A stretch of 64,000 bases of DNA from contig JBBQHP010000002.1 of the NCBI GenBank assembly GCA_038324085.1, positions 1-64,000 of the forward strand, read 5' to 3'. The position numbers and the translations under genes are program-made. The notes beneath the pieces are model-generated. The model did not search any database. It was not told the origin of the DNA and worked only from the letters and a program-made list of their open reading frames with translations. This DNA comes from Ga0077523 sp038324085 (GTDB taxonomy: Bacteria; Pseudomonadota; Gammaproteobacteria; Burkholderiales; Ga0077523). The number at the start of each line of letters is the position of its first letter. Within the stretch, counting starts at the first letter, position 1. Below, in pieces: positions 61,984 to 64,000 of the stretch.

Positions 61984-62008
61984 GCCCCGGCGCGATGCCG
62001 GGGCTTTT
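61984..62008 (+). terminator. Intrinsic terminator/attenuator between rpsB and tsf
   Basis: GCCCCGGC, loop GCGAT, GCCGGGGC, then TTTT. It starts 7 bases after the rpsB stop. A partial terminator at this position is known in E. coli, where it lets tsf be expressed at a lower level than rpsB. Confidence 0.85.
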
Positions 62009-62063
62009 CATTGTCGCCGCTCGCCGCGCGCTCGTGCGCGGTGGAGCGAATACAGGAGCGAAC

Positions 62064-62954
62064 ATGGCGGAAATCACCGCGTCCATGGTGAAGGAACTGC
62101 GCGAGAAGACCGACGCGCCGATGATGGAGTGCAAGAAGGCCTTGACCGAAGCCGACGGCGACATGGCCAAGGCCGAGGAGATTCTGCGGGTCAAGCTTGG
62201 CAACAAGGCGGCCAAGGCGTCGGCCCGGGTCGCCGCCGAAGGGATAGTCGGAACCTGGATTTCCGGTGACGGCAAGCTCGCGAGCATCGTCGAAGTCAAT
62301 TGCGAAACCGATTTCGTGGCCAAGAACGCAGATTTCCTGGCTTTCGCTGCCACGCTCGCGGAGCTGGTCGCGGCGAAGAATCCCGCCGATGTGGCCGCCT
62401 TGTCGGCGCTGTCGATCGGCGACAAGACGGTCGAGCAGACACGCACCGAACTGGTCGGCCGGATCGGTGAAAATCTCTCGATCCGCCGTTTCGTGCGGAT
62501 CCAGGCAAAGGGCCGCGTTGCGCAATATGTACACGGCGGAGCCAAGATCGGCGTGCTGGTGGACGTGGTTGGCGGTGACGAGACGCTCGGCAAGGATCTC
62601 GCGATGCACATCGCGGCGGCGAAGCCGGTGGCGCTCTCGAAGGAACAGGTGGCACCCGAGCTGATCGAGAAAGAGCGCAGCATCGCGGCAGCCAAGGCAG
62701 CCGAATCGGGCAAGCCGGCCGATATCGTCGGCAAGATGGTCGAGGGCAGCGTGCAGAAGTACCTGAAGGAAGTCACGCTGTTCGGCCAGCCGTTCGTGAA
62801 GGACGACAAGCAGACCATCGAGCAATTGCTCAAGGCGAAGGGCGCATCGGTGCCGGTCTTCACGCTCTACATCGTAGGCGAGGGCATCGAGAAGAAGTCC
62901 ACCGACTTCGCGGCCGAAGTGGCTGCGCAGGCCGCGGCCGCGGCAGCTCGCTGA
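62064..62954 (+). CDS. tsf: Translation elongation factor Ts
   Basis: A 296-residue guanine-nucleotide exchange factor for EF-Tu. The ATG has an AGGAG site. The N-terminal UBA-like domain has VKELREKTDAPMMECKKAL, and the core carries the TDFVAKN motif that contacts EF-Tu (CETDFVAKNADF). The C-terminus is Ala-rich. Full length for the family. Confidence 0.97.
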   Translation: MAEITASMVKELREKTDAPMMECKKALTEADGDMAKAEEILRVKLGNKAAKASARVAAEGIVGTWISGDGKLASIVEVNCETDFVAKNADFLAFAATLAELVAAKNPADVAALSALSIGDKTVEQTRTELVGRIGENLSIRRFVRIQAKGRVAQYVHGGAKIGVLVDVVGGDETLGKDLAMHIAAAKPVALSKEQVAPELIEKERSIAAAKAAESGKPADIVGKMVEGSVQKYLKEVTLFGQPFVKDDKQTIEQLLKAKGASVPVFTLYIVGEGIEKKSTDFAAEVAAQAAAAAAR

Positions 62955-62969
62955 GGCAAGCCGGCGCGC

Positions 62970-63686
62970 ATGCCCAAGGCTGCCTTCAAGCGCATTCTGC
63001 TCAAGCTGTCCGGTGAAGCCCTCATGGGCGAGGACAGCTACGGCATCAACCGTGGCGTGATCGAACGGATCTGTGCCGAGATCGCCGAAGTCGTCAATCT
63101 GGGTGTCGAGGTGGGGGTGGTGATCGGCGGCGGGAACATCTTCCGTGGCGTCGCCCCCGGGGCGGCCGGCATGGATCGCGCCACGGCCGACTACATGGGC
63201 ATGCTGGCAACCGTCATGAACGCGCTCGCCCTCCAGGACGCCATGCGCCAGCTCGGCCTCCAGGGGCGGGTGCAATCGGCACTGAACATCGAACAGGTGG
63301 TCGAGCCCTACATCCGCGGCAAGGCGATGCGCTATCTGGAAGAAGGCAAGGTCGTCATATTCGCGGCCGGGACCGGCAACCCATTCTTCACGACCGACAC
63401 CGCTGCGGCGCTGCGGGGGATGGAGATGAACGTGGAGATCGTCCTGAAAGCCACCAAGGTGGACGGGGTCTACACGGAAGATCCGAAAACCAACCCCGAT
63501 GCGATGCGCTACCAGCACCTCACGTTCGATGAAGCGATCGTGAAGAACCTCAAGGTCATGGATGCCACCGCGCTCACCCTGTGCCGGGACCAGAAGCTGC
63601 CGATATGCGTATTCAGCATTTTCAAGGCGGGTGCACTGCGACGCGTGGTGATGGGAGAGGACGAAGGCACTCGTGTACACGCCTGA
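62970..63686 (+). CDS. pyrH: Uridylate kinase (UMP kinase)
   Basis: A 238-residue amino-acid-kinase-fold enzyme converting UMP to UDP. Motifs include RILLKLSGEAL at the N-terminus, VIGGGNIFRG, the GTGNPFFTTDTAA substrate loop and KATKVDGVYTEDP. It starts 15 bases after tsf. Confidence 0.97.
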   Translation: MPKAAFKRILLKLSGEALMGEDSYGINRGVIERICAEIAEVVNLGVEVGVVIGGGNIFRGVAPGAAGMDRATADYMGMLATVMNALALQDAMRQLGLQGRVQSALNIEQVVEPYIRGKAMRYLEEGKVVIFAAGTGNPFFTTDTAAALRGMEMNVEIVLKATKVDGVYTEDPKTNPDAMRYQHLTFDEAIVKNLKVMDATALTLCRDQKLPICVFSIFKAGALRRVVMGEDEGTRVHA

Positions 63687-63829
63687 GCCGCTCCGCGAGT
63701 TTTTCCCGAACGAGGCGTCGGGGACCAGCCAGTGGCGTGCATGCGGAGACGAACTCGGAAGGGAAATCCGTCGGATGACCGCCCGGGAGCGCGAACTGGA
63801 ACGGCCGCAAGGAAGGGAGAACGGTTCAA

Positions 63830-64000
63830 ATGATCGCTGACGTCAAGAAAAGCACCGAGCAGAAGATGCAGAAGTCGCTCGAAACGCTGAAGGCGGACCT
63901 GGGCAAGGTCCGCACGGGCCGTGCCCACGCGGGCTTGCTGGACCACGTCAAGGTGGACTACTACGGCAATCCGACACCGCTGAACCAGGTTGCGAACGTC
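63830..64000 (+). CDS. frr: Ribosome recycling factor (3' partial)
   Basis: 57 codons are present before the window ends. The N-terminus has the RRF pattern KKSTEQKMQKSLETLK and GKVRTGRAHAGLLD, followed by the V-D-Y-Y-G-N-P-T-P-L segment. A GGAAGGGAG site lies upstream. It is separated from pyrH by 143 bases in which I see no gene; in many relatives the two genes are close neighbours. Confidence 0.95.
   Translation, partial: MIADVKKSTEQKMQKSLETLKADLGKVRTGRAHAGLLDHVKVDYYGNPTPLNQVANV

Noticed and set aside
1..64000. CRISPR arrays, IS elements, prophage genes, tRNA or rRNA genes
   Set aside because: No regular short repeats, transposase or phage motifs, or cloverleaf sequences were seen; all gaps between genes are under 300 bases and are accounted for by regulatory sequence or nothing recognisable.

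Overview
This is a GC-rich, densely coded window of chromosomal character. The order rpsB-tsf-pyrH-frr, a cbb3 oxidase island with adjacent fnr and hemN, and a PEP-CTERM protein together suggest a betaproteobacterium (Burkholderiales / Rhodocyclales / Nitrosomonadales grade). I cannot place it more finely. Apart from fnr and one hypothetical gene, everything reads on the + strand. There is no IS element, prophage, CRISPR array, tRNA or rRNA that I can support, and no gap between genes reaches 300 bases.

Region 1 (1-26662) is a surface/extracellular region. One open reading frame enters from the left edge and runs to 25833, giving at least 8,610 codons. It is a modular secreted giant: filamentous-type N-terminal sequence, three cadherin-like repeats, about 16 CARDB-like repeats, a beta-propeller, nine putative-Ig repeats, an Rhs/YD-like segment and a dockerin-like motif. 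These are followed by Big2-like repeats, a YVTN-type propeller, a peptidoglycan-binding-like segment, a possible split LAS-type peptidase carrying golvesin-like inserts, and a metzincin zinc site. The tail is cohesin-dockerin-cohesin. Directly downstream lies a PEP-CTERM protein whose ectodomain is itself cohesin-like, behind a candidate sigma-54 promoter. The most unusual idea in the window is that these two genes form a surface assembly based on cohesin/dockerin contacts and exosortase sorting.

Region 2 (26818-37285) holds a degenerate cyclase-like/PEGA membrane protein translationally coupled to a Hanks-type Ser/Thr kinase. Next come a small surface-adhesin-E-like protein, a bacterial alpha-2-macroglobulin with an intact thioester motif, and its usual partner, penicillin-binding protein 1C. 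Region 3 (37303-43529) contains an unknown minus-strand gene, an ACS-type MFS transporter, and a two-gene signalling operon: a membrane histidine kinase, then a protein fusing a Ser/Thr kinase to two receiver domains.

Region 4 (43558-60979) is a low-oxygen and sulfide island. It carries ccoI-ccoS, ccoNOQP-ccoG-fixH plus a small membrane protein, then an RND adaptor, a sulfide:quinone oxidoreductase and an RND pump in one run, then a DUF2892 membrane protein. It ends with fnr, hemN and a SafE/DsbD-like membrane protein. Three canonical FNR boxes and two FNR/CRP-like dyads lie at promoter-like distances before five transcription units, so Fnr encoded here probably governs most of the island. 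Region 5 (61024-64000) is the housekeeping cluster rpsB-tsf-pyrH-frr with a promoter, a structured leader and an attenuator between rpsB and tsf. frr is cut by the window edge.
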